From contig VZQC01005691.1 in NCBI GenBank assembly GCA_009823505.1, positions 2,607,140 to 2,671,139 on the forward strand: a stretch of DNA of 64,000 bases, read 5' to 3'. This document shows positions 34,979-45,160 of the stretch, in pieces. A model generated the notes under the pieces. The model had not been told where the DNA came from. It saw only the letters and a list, made by a program, of their open reading frames with translations, and made no database searches. Source of the stretch: Rhizomys pruinosus (taxonomy: Eukaryota > Chordata > Mammalia > Rodentia > Spalacidae). The translations under genes and the position numbers were made by a program. Numbering within the stretch: position 1 is the first letter of the stretch; each line of letters opens with the position of its first letter.

Positions 34979-36149
34979 GCTCAGCTTTGAAGAAATGATT
35001 TCTTACTTTTTTTCAATTAAATAAATCTAGGCTTTAGAAGACTGTTGTTTTCTAAACAGTAATAAACATGTGGAGAAATAAGTGTCAAGGAATTCAAAAT
35101 CCAAACCACAATGAAAACATTACTAAACTTTTCTTATAATAAGCAAGAGCTCCCATAAACACCAAAGCATCTCCCCACAGCGAAACATTTAGGCATTCTT
35201 TACAGGTGAGGGGAATGGAAGACATGAGCAGCATTTGTGTCCGTTGATTCAAATGTCCCAGAATACTTTCTACCTGGGACAAGAAACTTTGAAAATTCTG
35301 ATCCTTTTGTGCTGAGCTTATCGGTCTTGGATTCAAACATAATAAGCTAGTTCTCCAAAAGCTGCCTCTATGGGAACTGCTGTCCCAGTGCAATGGCCTA
35401 ACACACTCATTAGAGTCCAGCAGGAAGCTAGTGTTTCCTTCCAACTGCTGGTCTGAAGGATGGCCTGCCTTGTAAATAGATGTGCCCCAGCCTAGCAGGG
35501 GTCCAGCTTGCTTTCAGTAACTTTAAGTAACATACTTCAGATAATATTAAAGAATAGGAGATGTGGCTCCCAGGTTCCATCCTGCACAAGTTAGATTATC
35601 TTAATCTCCTTTAGAAGGCGTTCCCAAGACACCTGTGGGAGCCACACAGTGTTAAAAACTACTTTGCTGGGTCTTTTTAAAGGACATGGAAGGGCCCTAA
35701 GGGGAGGGGGCGTGGAGTAGGTTTCAGTGCACATTCTTTACCTTGAGGTAACAGCTGGAAGCCTGACAATCCTTCTTCAACTTTTCCAAAGCATTTTCTA
35801 ACGCAGAACTTTTGTCTAAATGGAAATGCTTAGAGTATTGGGCTGTGCTCACGGGCAACATTTGCCCACGGGCAACATTTGCCCACAACCTTGAGAGGAA
35901 CCCAGAAACCTGGACCACCTGGGGACAGACATCCAAGCCCCTTCCTTAATGACAAGCACCCAGGATCGGACCAAGTTGGGAGGGTGCAAGGACCCTCAAA
36001 CTTTGTGTCACGGAGTTGCTCTTCACACCAAAGGGTAGTCTCGTCTTCCTCGGGAAGAAAATGGGTCATCCTTCCTCTTCAAAGAAGCTCCACTTCATCC
36101 CTAGGTGGTCTTGGTGGCTCTGACGGCCCTCCCTCGCCCCATGCCCAAT

Positions 36150-37420
36150 TTGCACCCATCTGAACTGAGTTTCCCCAGCGGAGACCGCGGCTATCCTAAG
36201 CCAAGGCCAAGTTCGCGCTCGAAAAGAGGAGACACCTATTGGCAAGAAAGCGCGCTAGAAATCAGGGCTACGCCGGGGAAACACCAGGGGGACACCCTTC
36301 TCCGAGTGTGCCACGCTGTCCTGCCGGACGCCCGCGCCCCTCCCTGGACGCTCCGACCAGGACCAGCCGCCTGGTCCCCGAAGAGGGCTCGCGGGGGGCA
36401 CGGGGTGCGGACAGCTGGCGCGGCGGGGCTGGGGCGCCCCGGGGCGCAGGGAGGGGCGCGAGGCTTACCTTCCTCCGCCGCCTTCATGGTGCCGCCGGCG
36501 GGCGGCGCGGGCCGCAAAGTTTCTCCGCTCTCGCAGACCGAGGCTGGAGGCCCGAGTGGAAACTTGGACGGGACTGGAAAGCTGGTACTTGGCATCCACG
36601 CGGCGGCGGCGAGCGGCAGCGGAGGAGCGGGAGCTGGCACGGCGGGCAGCCCGGGCCGGGCTTCCGAGTCGGACACGCGCGGGGCCGGGCTCAGCGCCGC
36701 GCGCCGCGGGGAGGCGGCATGGGGTGTACGCGCGTGGCAGGGCGCGCTGCGGCCGCCGGCTCGCCGCGGGGTCGGACGTGTGCGCGGCGCCCGGAGCCTG
36801 CGCCCGGCCGGTCAGATCCGCTCGGCTACTCTGCCGCCCAGTTCCCAGCCGGTCCGCCTCGCTCTGACGCAGGGCCGCGCTCAGCCTCCAGCCTTTTTAA
36901 AGCTGGAAAACACCTCCCCCGCCTCCCTCCCGCCCGGCCGCTCCCGCGCCCCCTCCCTGCGGTGACATCACGCCCCTGCCCGCCCGAGCCGGCGCGGGGC
37001 CCGGGGGACGAGTCGCTGAGCGCCGCCCTCCGCCCGGTGGCCGCGGGACAGGCGGGGCGTCCGGGGTAGGACGGGCACCCGGGGCGGAGCGGCGCTGCGC
37101 ACCCGCTAGGCAGGGACGCGGGGGACCCGGACTCCAGGGACAGGAGGGGCGTCCAGAGGGGCGCAGAGGTGCACGACAAGAAAGCTAGGGGCGCGAAGGG
37201 CGGGAAGATGAGCAGCCTAAGGGGAACGTGGGGGACAGAGGGGGTGGGGGGACGACATGGGAGGACAAGGCGCTGAGAGGACTCAGTGAACAAATGGCCC
37301 AGACGACCTGGGCCGCGCGGGTGTCGGGAGAGCCATCCCCGCTCTCGTGACGGACGCGGAGGGTCCAGGCGCGGGGGGTGGGGGCGGGGGCTGCGGAGAC
37401 GCCTTGCATGCTGAAGTCAT
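36150..37420. promoter_or_regulatory. Nfatc1: CpG island over Nfatc1 exon 1 / P1
   Basis: Very high GC and dense CpG extend from intron 1 across exon 1 and about 800 bp upstream. Open frames of 250-290 codons on the plus strand here have Arg/Gly/Pro/Ala-rich low-complexity translations and no recognisable domain, so I attribute them to composition. Boundaries are by eye. Confidence 0.8.
36469..36595 (-). CDS. Nfatc1: Nfatc1 coding exon 1: alternative N-terminus of the alpha isoforms
   Basis: The ATG at 36595 starts MPSTSFPVPSKFPLGPPASV, matching the human NFATc1 alpha N-terminus almost residue for residue at its beginning. There are 42 codons ending TMKAAEE plus one base before donor GGAAG|GTAAGC. 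Joined to exon 3 this gives ...AAEEEHYSYAS, as in human ...SAEEEHYGYAS. An in-frame upstream ATG at 36676 extends the open frame by 27 residues, but that part does not match known NFATc1 and I treat it as 5' UTR. Alpha transcripts come from the inducible P1 promoter, which NFAT itself activates. Confidence 0.96.
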
Positions 37421-37570
37421 TATGTAAAATCGCAGGCTTCCCTCGCTGTGGAAATTTGGAAAAGCTCTTCCACTGGCAGGCCGGAGAAAGGAAATTCCCA
37501 GCCCGCTAAATTGCTAACAGATTGCATGGGCGTCCCGGGACGGCCAGATATTGTCATTTTTACTCTGTAA
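36596..37570 (-). promoter_or_regulatory. Nfatc1: Nfatc1 P1 inducible promoter and 5' UTR
   Basis: In gene orientation there is a TATA-like CTTTAAAAAGG at 36891-36903, so initiation is predicted near 36865 with a 5' UTR of about 270 nt. A GGAAAA (NFAT-like) motif at 36905-36910 abuts it, and a CRE/ATF-type TGATGTCA lies at 36963-36970. Farther upstream are closely spaced GGAAA sites in TGGAAATTTGGAAAAG (37449-37464) and a kappa-B-type GGAAATTCCC (37490-37499). Tandem NFAT sites, CREs and NF-kB input are established for mouse and human P1. Assigning them to these exact motifs is my inference. Confidence 0.7.
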
Positions 37571-37989
37571 ATATCTGCACGAACTAGATTACTGGTTGAG
37601 GTGGGGGCGAGGCAGGGCGTCCAGAGACACCCCCCCCTTTGGGTCTCGGCTGGGGTGTCGGCGACCCGTGGGGGTTTGGGGAGTGAGGACAAGCCAAGGG
37701 CCACTTTGTAGGCGCGACCTTGAGGTTTTTGAGTGTGGAGAAGTCTGGTGCTGGGGAGCTTCTGCAGATTCTGTCCCGGGTCGCTTCACACTTTTCCTCT
37801 TTCAAATCTCCCCGCATTTCCTAGCACGCAGCTCAGTTGCCAAAACCCGACCATATTTTCTTGTTGGCTTTGGATGGAAGGGATGGAAGGTTGGGCGGTT
37901 AGAATGTCTGGTGCATAGAAATCATAAATCTATTGGCCGGCACCTTATGTGGATTAAAATAAACCCAAAGAAAAAAAAAGAAAAGAAAA

Positions 37990-39200
37990 AGTATCTGCTG
38001 TGGGGCGGGGAGACTGCGGGGCGCGCGGGGCGTGCACTTCGACAGTGGGTGCTCCAGAGGACTTCACACCCCAGGACGTAGGGAAATCTGACCCAACCAG
38101 AGAGTGGAGCCGGGCAACTGGGCCCGAAGTTAAAGAATATGAAAGTGTTTGCAAACCCCATTCGCTCCAGCAGAAGAAGCACATGGGCTCCTTCCAGCAG
38201 TCTCGGCTCCAAAGAACTAAAAGCCTCTTTTTCCACCCTGGCGCAGACGCGCCCGAGGGCGCGAGCCGGGAGGCTGGCTTAGCTAGGGCGATACCTGCCG
38301 GGCTCCGGGGGAGGACCGACCCGCGAGGACGGGTCGGCAGGGTGCTGGGGAGCAAGACTGGGCGCGGGAGTGACCCACTTGGTGTCCGGGGGCGCTGGGA
38401 GGACGCCAGAGGCGAACCCCACGGGCCTCCCCGCACACCTCGGAGAGGCCACCGCTAGAGGGTGCCAAGGCCTCACGGCCCGCGACCCTCCCTCCCCAGA
38501 AAAAAGCCATTCTTCCGTAAGTGCTGCAGACCCCAGACCTGGGTGCCAGGTCGTTGCTGGAGGGTTTCTCGGTGCCCGTCCTGCTGCCCCTCCCGGACCA
38601 GGCCCGAAGGGACGGAGGCGCTGCGGAAGGACCGGCCCGGCCCTGGGACCTGTAGAGGTCGGGGTCCGATCAGGGCGGCACAAACGCCGACCTGTCCGCG
38701 CTCCAGCACCTTCTAGGCGCTGGGGCGGCAGGGAGAGGGGCGAGATTCTTCCTCCTCTCCCTTCATCTCCTCCTCCTCCTCTTCTCTCATCTCCTCCTCC
38801 TCTTCTCTCATCTCCTCCTCCTCCTCTCTCATCTCCTCCTCCTCCTCCTCCTCCTCCTCCTCCTCCTCTTCCCTCCTCTCCCTCACTGTACTCATCTTTC
38901 TCTTCCTGCCAATCCTGATCCTTGCCCTCCCCCTCCAATTAATAACTTTTCACCCCATCCAGAAAAGCCCTTTCCTGTCTGTCTCAATGCCCTCATTATC
39001 CCCCGCGGGTGACGGAATCCCGGGCCTGTTTCCCTCTGTTTAATGCCGTTGCCGGGACCACGGTGGCGGGGCGCCAGGCGCAGGGAGTTCCGGAGGCGGC
39101 GACGTAGGAGTTGGGCCAACTCGATGCTGTCCGCCAGGCTCCGCGGCCACCGCGGGCTCCAGCCTCGTCCCGCCGCCGAGCTTCCTGCGAGTCCCATCGC
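37990..39200. promoter_or_regulatory. Second CpG-rich block upstream of P1
   Basis: CpG-dense sequence about 1.1-2.3 kb upstream of the predicted P1 start is separated from the exon 1 island by a less CpG-rich stretch (about 37.4-37.99 kb). It contains a (TCC)n tract at 38743-38885. Open frames here are low-complexity (Glu-rich or Pro-rich). It could be a distal part of the P1 island or a start site for an upstream transcript; the sequence alone cannot tell. Confidence 0.5.
38743..38885. repeat. (TCC)n / (CTCTTCTCTCAT) pyrimidine tract
   Basis: TCCTCC runs are interspersed with TCTCTCATC units, purely pyrimidine apart from those units. It creates a spurious poly-Glu frame on the minus strand. 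Confidence 0.95.
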
Positions 39201-39575
39201 CTCTTTTCCTATTCCTCCGGCCTCCTCTAGAGGAGTTTGTTTATAGCTGCTACTATGAGAGACGTTACACGGGTTTTATTTTAAGGATTGGTGATGACTA
39301 ACAAAGTTAAAAGGAGCTTAGGACAGAAAACAAGACTATTTTTAGATTACTGTCGCTTCTGCGGATTATTGGGGCAAATACACCCCTAAAAGCTTACCAT
39401 CTAAATAGTGTCTTTGGGTGTTAAATCCTTCTTCCTGGGGCGCACTTGGCTATCCATCAGCGCACGTTTCCAAGAGCCTGTACCGTCTTTGTTGATTCAT
39501 TTCCCTAAACTTGGTGTGAAAACACAAGTGGTCCAGTTGCGGTCCACACTGGGCAAGAGCTTCCAGCACAAGGAC

Positions 39576-39594
39576 GGGGGGGGGGGGGGGGGGG
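39576..39594. repeat. Poly(G) run of 19
   Basis: Nineteen uninterrupted Gs on the plus strand. Length is unreliable in any assembly and the tract can form G-quadruplex structures. Confidence 0.9.
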
Positions 39595-39877
39595 CGGAGC
39601 TACCTGGACCAGCCTCACCATCCTCCAGCTCAGAGCCGGCGGGACTCTCCTCAGCTCCTACCACTGCGCGGTGGGCAGGTGTGGTATGGTAGGCTAAGCT
39701 AGGGGGCCAGTTCTTTCAACCACAGAAAGATATACCCACAAGCATCTTGCTCTCTCAAAAATCACGTAAACATCTGTAAGCCAAACACACTTGTTCCTGC
39801 TATGTCTGCATTTTGAGCTGCAGCAGCGGTCACTTCAAAATTCCCGTTTCTGTCCCCTGGAGCATCCTAGTGAGTTT

Positions 39878-39878
<1 letters not shown>

Positions 39879-39932
<54 letters not shown>

Positions 39933-40072
39933 GTCTTTTCGAGACAGGGTCTCCCTGTAGCCCCAGCTGTCCTGGAACTCACTCTGTAGACCAGGCTGGC
40001 CTTGAACTCACAAAGATCCGCCTGCCTCTGCCTCCCGAGTGCTAGGATTAAAGGCGTGCGCCACCACCTGGC
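39879..40072 (-). mobile_element. B1 SINE with a 53-nt poly(A) tail, inverted
   Basis: A 53-T run (39879-39931) precedes an almost consensus inverted B1: TCTTTTCGAGACAGGGTCTC, GACCAGGCTGGCCTTGAACT, AGGATTAAAGGCGTGCGCCA. A short duplication AGTGAGT flanks it (39869-39875, 40075-40081). The long tail and low divergence point to recent insertion. Confidence 0.95.
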
Positions 40073-40244
40073 CAAGTGAGTCTTTTCAAATATGGGTTCA
40101 TCTCCCTTTCTTCTGCAGCACCTTGGACCACAGGGACCAGGCCCAGGGTTGTGAGGTGTTGCCAAGGACAGGGAAATGGGCCTCTGCAACAGCCTGCAGA
40201 GGAGGGTGAAAATAACAAGCCAGGATCCTGGGAAGTTAGTTTTT

Positions 40245-40340
40245 AAAAACAGGGTCTCATGTAGCCCACACTGGCCTTGATTCTCCTGCCTCCACCTCCT
40301 AAATTATGGCATTACAGACCTGCACCAGCACATCTGACTG
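40245..40340 (-). mobile_element. B1-like remnant, inverted
   Basis: AAACAGGGTCTCATGTAGCC, then CACTGGCCTTGATTCTCCTG and a degenerate ATTACAGACCTGCACCAGCA make a shortened, decayed B1 reverse complement. Confidence 0.65.
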
Positions 40341-40343
40341 CTT

Positions 40344-40388
40344 TGGTTGGTTGGTTGGTTGGTTGGTTGGTTGGTTGGCTGGCTGGTT
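40344..40388. repeat. (GGTT)n microsatellite
   Basis: About nine GGTT units are followed by GGCT variants. Confidence 0.93.
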
Positions 40389-40712
40389 TGCCTGATGGCT
40401 GTTTGATACTATGTGTCCAACTGAAGACTTTTAAGTGTGCGGTACCATTGATTCACACTCACAGTCTAGTAACTTTTAAAGTGTTAAAAAAAAAAAAAAA
40501 GCTGAAGTCAAACAAGTCCAGCCTCACAGTTACACACCTGTGTCTGCACTTTCGGAATCTCCTCTCAAACCTTGGGCCTTTGGGTTTCAGAGAGCTCCAC
40601 ACTCACTCCATGTTTGTTTGTGAAACAGCTCTTTACTATCCGCTTCTTCCCTGCAGCAGGGCTCCCTTCCTTAGTCTGTCCCACTCAGCCCATCACTCAC
40701 TTCACTCTGAGG

Positions 40713-41068
40713 CCTAATGGTTTGGGCCCCAAAGGCCCCAAAGGCCATGGCTAAAGACTTGCTCTTCAGATGATAGAGCCACTGGGATATGGTGGGGCTT
40801 AATGGGAGGAAGCTAGGTCAAGGGGGGAGGGACATATCCTTGAAGGGGATATTGACACCTGACCCCCTTTCTCCTTTCTCAGTTTCCCAAGGTCATGATG
40901 TCACCAGCTTTGCCCCAAGATGCTCTGTTGCTAGGATATTCGGCCTTGCCACAGGCCTAGGGAAGAGGAGCCAGTAGATGATGAGTGCTTGAGTTAAGGT
41001 AAACGTTTCCTCCATTTAGATTGATTTACTTGGGTATTTTGTCTCATGATGGGAAACTGACACGGGCC
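40713..41068 (+). mobile_element. MaLR-type LTR remnant (plus orientation)
   Basis: TAATGGTTTGGGCCCCAAAG, then AGCCACTGGGATATGGTGGG, CCTTGCCACAGGCC and TTGGGTATTTTGTCTCATGA match the order of an MST/MLT-like mammalian-apparent LTR. It is non-coding and old (many substitutions). Confidence 0.65.
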
Positions 41069-41675
41069 TGAAAAACAATCAATCAATCAACAACCTTCCC
41101 CGGGGGCAAAGGTCCAAGGCATCAGGATCAAGGCCAAACCTCACTCCATACATCCTTTGCCTGGAAAGGCCACCAAAGAACTTCTCACCGAAACCATTTC
41201 TAATCACACTTCTGAGACTGGCATCGTCTTGCCCCACCTCGGAAGGCTAGCCCAAGTGCCTACACGACCCACGGTACTTCCTCACTCTTGCTCAGGGTCT
41301 TTTCACCCTCCATAGATCAGCCTCACTGTCTGCCTGCCTGCTTGGTGGCTGAAAGAAGAGGTCTCTGGCATTTGCTACAGTTTGCTTTTTGGCCTAGTAC
41401 AGTCTGTCCTGGGAGATGTGAGGAATGTGTCTTCTGCCGCTGCTGGGTGGATGTGCTACAGATGTCTGGCAAGAAGTCTAGTTGGTTTACAATGCTGTTC
41501 AGTCTTCTGTTTTCTTGTTGGTATTCTGTCTTGTTCCCACTCCATGTAGAATTCTCTATTTCTCTTTTTGTTCTGCTGGTTTGTCTAGTTGGGAACTGGC
41601 TGTTAAGTGAACAGGTGTTTATAATTGCTTTATCACAGATTGTCTCTTTTGTTATTATGAAGCATCTCTCTTAAT

Positions 41676-42022
41676 CTGTCAGTCAGCTTTCCATTGCTAT
41701 AACAAAATATCAAAGATAATTAACTTATGGAGAAAAAAATGTTTATTTTGGTTCACAGTTTTAGAGGCTCTAGTCCATTACCAAGTGGCCTTGTTGCTTT
41801 GGACCTGTGTCAAGACAGTGCATCATGACAGGACATCAGGTAGAGTTCAGCAGCCTCACTTCAGCTGGGAAGCACAGAGATAAGGGGTGGGGGTGGGGGT
41901 GCCTGGTTAAGGACCTGCCCTCAGGGCGTAATGTCCATCAGAACTCACTTCTCAAAGATTCTTTCTTCTCTCTAGGGTCCTTCAACACATGGGACTCTGG
42001 GGTATGTTCAGCACTCGCACTT
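41676..42022 (-). mobile_element. MaLR-type LTR inserted in the L1 remnant, inverted
   Basis: TGTCAGTCAGCTTTCCATTG, TATAACAAAATATC, TTTATTTTGGTTCACAGTTT and GGCCTTGTTGCTTTGGACCT are the reverse complement of the same LTR class as 40713-41068. L1-like sequence resumes on both sides. The right boundary is approximate. Confidence 0.65.
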
Positions 42023-43197
42023 CAGCAATCTCTGATAATAGTTTTTGCTTGAGAGTCTCTTTTGTCCAATATTAGTATATCCACTTCAGCTTCTATGAAG
42101 TTGTTCTTTGCATGATGTATCCTTTGCATCCTGAATGGATAAGTGCTTCTGAATGGAAAGCATGTCTCCTAAATGTAAAGCAAATCATGCTGAAGACAAC
42201 ATGAACTTGTTTAGTATGTTATTATCCATGCTGACAGTTGGTGCCCTTTGATTGTAATGTTAATCCATTCACATTTAATGTTATAGCCAGTACAGTTGAA
42301 TTTTACTTTTTATTTTCTACTGTTCTCATGATGTTTTCTTTCTGAACTTCATTGTTGCTTTCATTGGCTTGGTGAAAGTTTTTAGTGTAGTTTTGTGCTT
42401 TTCCTTTTGCATTTCCTTGGTGGTTGCTCTTGTGTTTGTCATTTACATTTAACTTTACAGTCAGCTTTAGATTTATACTAACTCCATTCCAGCAACACAT
42501 TACTTCTGCATAGCTCTCTTCTCCCCTTTTGATGTTAGTTTCTATAGTTTTATAGACAACGATGTTACAAACCTCATTGGGCATTTCAGGAATTATTACT
42601 TTACCATCTGTACACACTTCAGACACTTTGTGTTGTTATTGGCAAATATATTACACCTGGGTAACATTTCTTTCTGTAAGTTACAGGCTGAATCCTACAT
42701 TATACACACATTATTTTATGTGATTGCTTTTTAAATGAGTTGTGAGAAGAAAACATGTCATTGTAGCATCTTGTAAAAATCATGTGATTGCTTCCTGAAC
42801 TCCCACTCTTCATGAGGTGGAGGTTACTCTACTGACTTTCCCGTTGCAACCTGAAGAAGTTTGTATCTCTTGCAATGTAGTTCTTTCTGCACACTCTTGG
42901 TTTTTGTTTCTCTGGGGAAGTATTTATTTCACCTCGGATTTTAACAAGACCCTTTGGTGAGTATAGGAGTGGTGGCTCTGGGTTTTGCTTTTTGAACTGT
43001 GGATGTTGCCATCTCATTGTCTTACAGCGTCCATTGCTTCTTGGAAATCAGGTGTTGATCTCCCTAGGACTCCCTTGCAGAGACAAGGTTTTGTCTTTTT
43101 TGTGCCTTTTGGAGTTTTCTCCTTGTAGTTTTGCTGCTTATGCTTAGTTTCTTGGTCTCATGCAGTTTAACCTTACTTGTTTTGAGTTTGCTGAGAT

Positions 43198-43270
43198 CTT
43201 CTCTCTCTCTCCCTCCCTCTTTCTATCCCTCTCTCCCTCTTCTCCCCCTTCTTGAGTCTCTCTTCCGTTT
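43198..43270. repeat. CT-rich pyrimidine tract
   Basis: TCTCTCTCCCTCCCTCTTTC and similar, low complexity, within the ancient L1 remnant. Confidence 0.8.
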
Positions 43271-45035
43271 TCCTCATTCTGTTTTTCCTCTCAGTTTTTA
43301 GTCTGTGTAGTCTATTGCATGGCTCCACACTCACTCCTTCCTTCTCCCAGCTCAAATCTACTGCTAAGCCGCTCTGATGAATCACTACAGCATCACTGTG
43401 CCTTTTGTCCCCAGAGGTTCCACTCGCTTCCACTCTGCAGTCTTCTCTCTGTTGGCAGCCTCCGCTTGCTGTGATATCGCCATCTTGCCTCTTCAATGCT
43501 TAACCAAGGCTTACTTCAGATCTGTTAATGTGTTCACAGTGGGGAGTTTAAAGTATTATTATTGTTATATCTGATCATTCTCATAGACAATTTCTGCCAT
43601 CTGTTTTCTTTTTTGGATGTACATATTTTGTACTTCTTTGCACATCTCAGGATTTAGGTCTGTTTAGCCTCCCAGCAGTATGAACCTGCCATCTGATCCT
43701 TAAGGGGGTATGGCAAGGGGACACCCACAACCACCTGCCTGACAAAGATTTGAGTAGAGACCCTGGACTCCCTGATTTTACTCTGTTAGATTCTGCTGAC
43801 TGGAACTGGATAGATGAGTTGTTTTCAGCAGTGTCCTGGGGGCCAGAGTTGTTCCACAAAGGTTCATGGCTATGCTTGCTGCCTGCTCTGACCTCTGCAA
43901 GGCACCTTCGCCTGCTGCATTCCCAGCTCTCTCTTGAAAACTAGTAGTTCTACAGTCTGGGCTGCATTTCCCTAACCCGTGACTTGCTGTGTCTCTCAAG
44001 AGCACCCCTACCATGCTCTGTTGCCAGGGAAGCCGGTCCCTCTGGGAGGAGATGAGAGGTGCCTCTCACCCAGGCGAAGGGGAGCCAGGGGACCAGAGCC
44101 AGGGTGGGGACAGCGACAAGCTGCCGTACGGATGACGCCCTCTCTCGGAGCTGAGCACTTGTGTGGTAGGGCTTGTGGATCCTCTCACCTGGTTGCTGGA
44201 GCCCCATGGGCTGAGGGAAAGACGACCAAGCTACCTTCCCAGCATGCTGTGGGAGCCCAGAGACTGGGCAGAAGGGGCTCCCTTCCTTGGCAGACTAGAG
44301 CAGGGGCTTAAACACTGTGTGCTGTTCGTACAGACCAGAGCCTTTCATTTAGGGAATGGGGTAGGGGGTCCTTGGCTGTTGAGGAGGTGGAGGAGGGGGC
44401 TACAGTTCGGCTGCCCCAGACTGTCCTGTCTCTCACCAAGCCTCCAGACGGTTTTCTCCACAGATGTTTCTTAGCTAGATGTTTGCCCTTGGGCCTGTTT
44501 TAGAGATTTTGGAGGTGTCAGTTCCTTTCCCGAGACTTTAAATGGAGATTTTGAAGTAATTTCACCAGTTCCCTGGGGGGTAGGTGAGCACAGCTCATCA
44601 ACCTCCTGCTGGAGGCTGATTCCCTCCCCACCCCGAACCCCGAGCCTGTGCTGGAGTTCAGTTCCCCATCTACCTGTGGGTGCCATGCCAACAGTCTCTA
44701 CCTGGAAGCACAGCTTTGAAGGTTACGTGGCGTGACACTCCTGAGGGCTCAGTAAATTTTAATTGTGATTTTGAACTCCACCCTCTAAAATCACCCTGAA
44801 GGGCTGACCCCTGGCACCTGTGCATGTGAGTTGCTCTGGAAATGGGGCTGTACAGATATGGCTAAGTGAGGTCACTGGAGGCCCTGACCCAGCAGAACTG
44901 GTGAGAGAAAGACACACATAAGGCAAATGCCTTGTGAGGACAGTGGTAGAGCTGAAGGAATGCTCTACAGCCAGGGGTGCCAAGGATGTTGGTTACCACT
45001 CAGGGCTGGAAGAGTCAGGAGCCTCCCACACATAC

Positions 45036-45160
45036 ATGCACAGGGTCTCAGGGCTGGGTCAGGAGCCCCCTCCCCCCACACACACAGGGTCTCAGGGCTG
45101 GGAGAGTCAGGAGCTACCCCCCCCCCAGGGTCTCAGGGCTGGGAGAGTCAGGACCCCCCC
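45036..45160. repeat. Short tandem triplicate of GGTCTCAGGGCTGG units
   Basis: Three copies of CAGGGTCTCAGGGCTGGGAG-type sequence, each followed by GTCAGGA and a C-rich run. The variable C runs make unit length irregular (about 50-55 bp). Confidence 0.85.

Larger units (their letters stand above)
32128..36468 (-). other. Nfatc1: Nfatc1 intron 1 (exon 1 to exon 2 interval)
   Basis: This 4.3-kb stretch lies between the alpha exon donor GGAAG|GTAAGC (36469/36468) and the beta start codon, and its right-to-left end contains P2. A B1 SINE lies at about 34815-34978 and a duplicated palindrome at 35853-35884. No coding exon is seen. Mouse Nfatc1 intron 1 is reported to contain an endocardial-valve enhancer, but I cannot place it here. 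NFAT-like GGAAA/TTTCC motifs occur at about 33030-33080 and a GATA-motif group at 35530-35620. Confidence 0.8.
41330..43690 (-). mobile_element. Ancient LINE-1 (L1M-like) remnant, split by an LTR insertion
   Basis: The T-rich plus strand matches, block after block, the reverse complement of old mammalian L1 sequence: TCTCTTTTGTCCAATATTAG, TTAATCCATTCACATTTAAT, GGTGGTTGCTC, GAAGTATTTATTTCACCTCG, then ATTGTCTTACAGCGTCCATT. The order is collinear over about 2 kb, with a MaLR LTR interrupting at about 41.68-42.02 kb. All frames carry stops, so it is a fossil. Subfamily is from memory. Confidence 0.6.

Noticed and set aside
36596..36676. Upstream in-frame ATG extending NFATc1 alpha by 27 residues
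   Set aside because: The extension does not match the known NFATc1 N-terminus, whereas MPSTSFPVPSKFPLG at 36595 does. I leave it as 5' UTR.
36105..37069. Plus-strand open frames of 276-286 codons over Nfatc1 exon 1
   Set aside because: They lie in the P1 CpG island, are Arg/Gly/Pro/Ala-rich, match no domain and are antisense to a conserved exon. High GC removes stop codons.
38279..38938. 219-codon minus-strand frame with poly-Glu and poly-Gly
   Set aside because: It is produced by the (TCC)n tract and adjacent GC-rich DNA; no conserved domain is seen.
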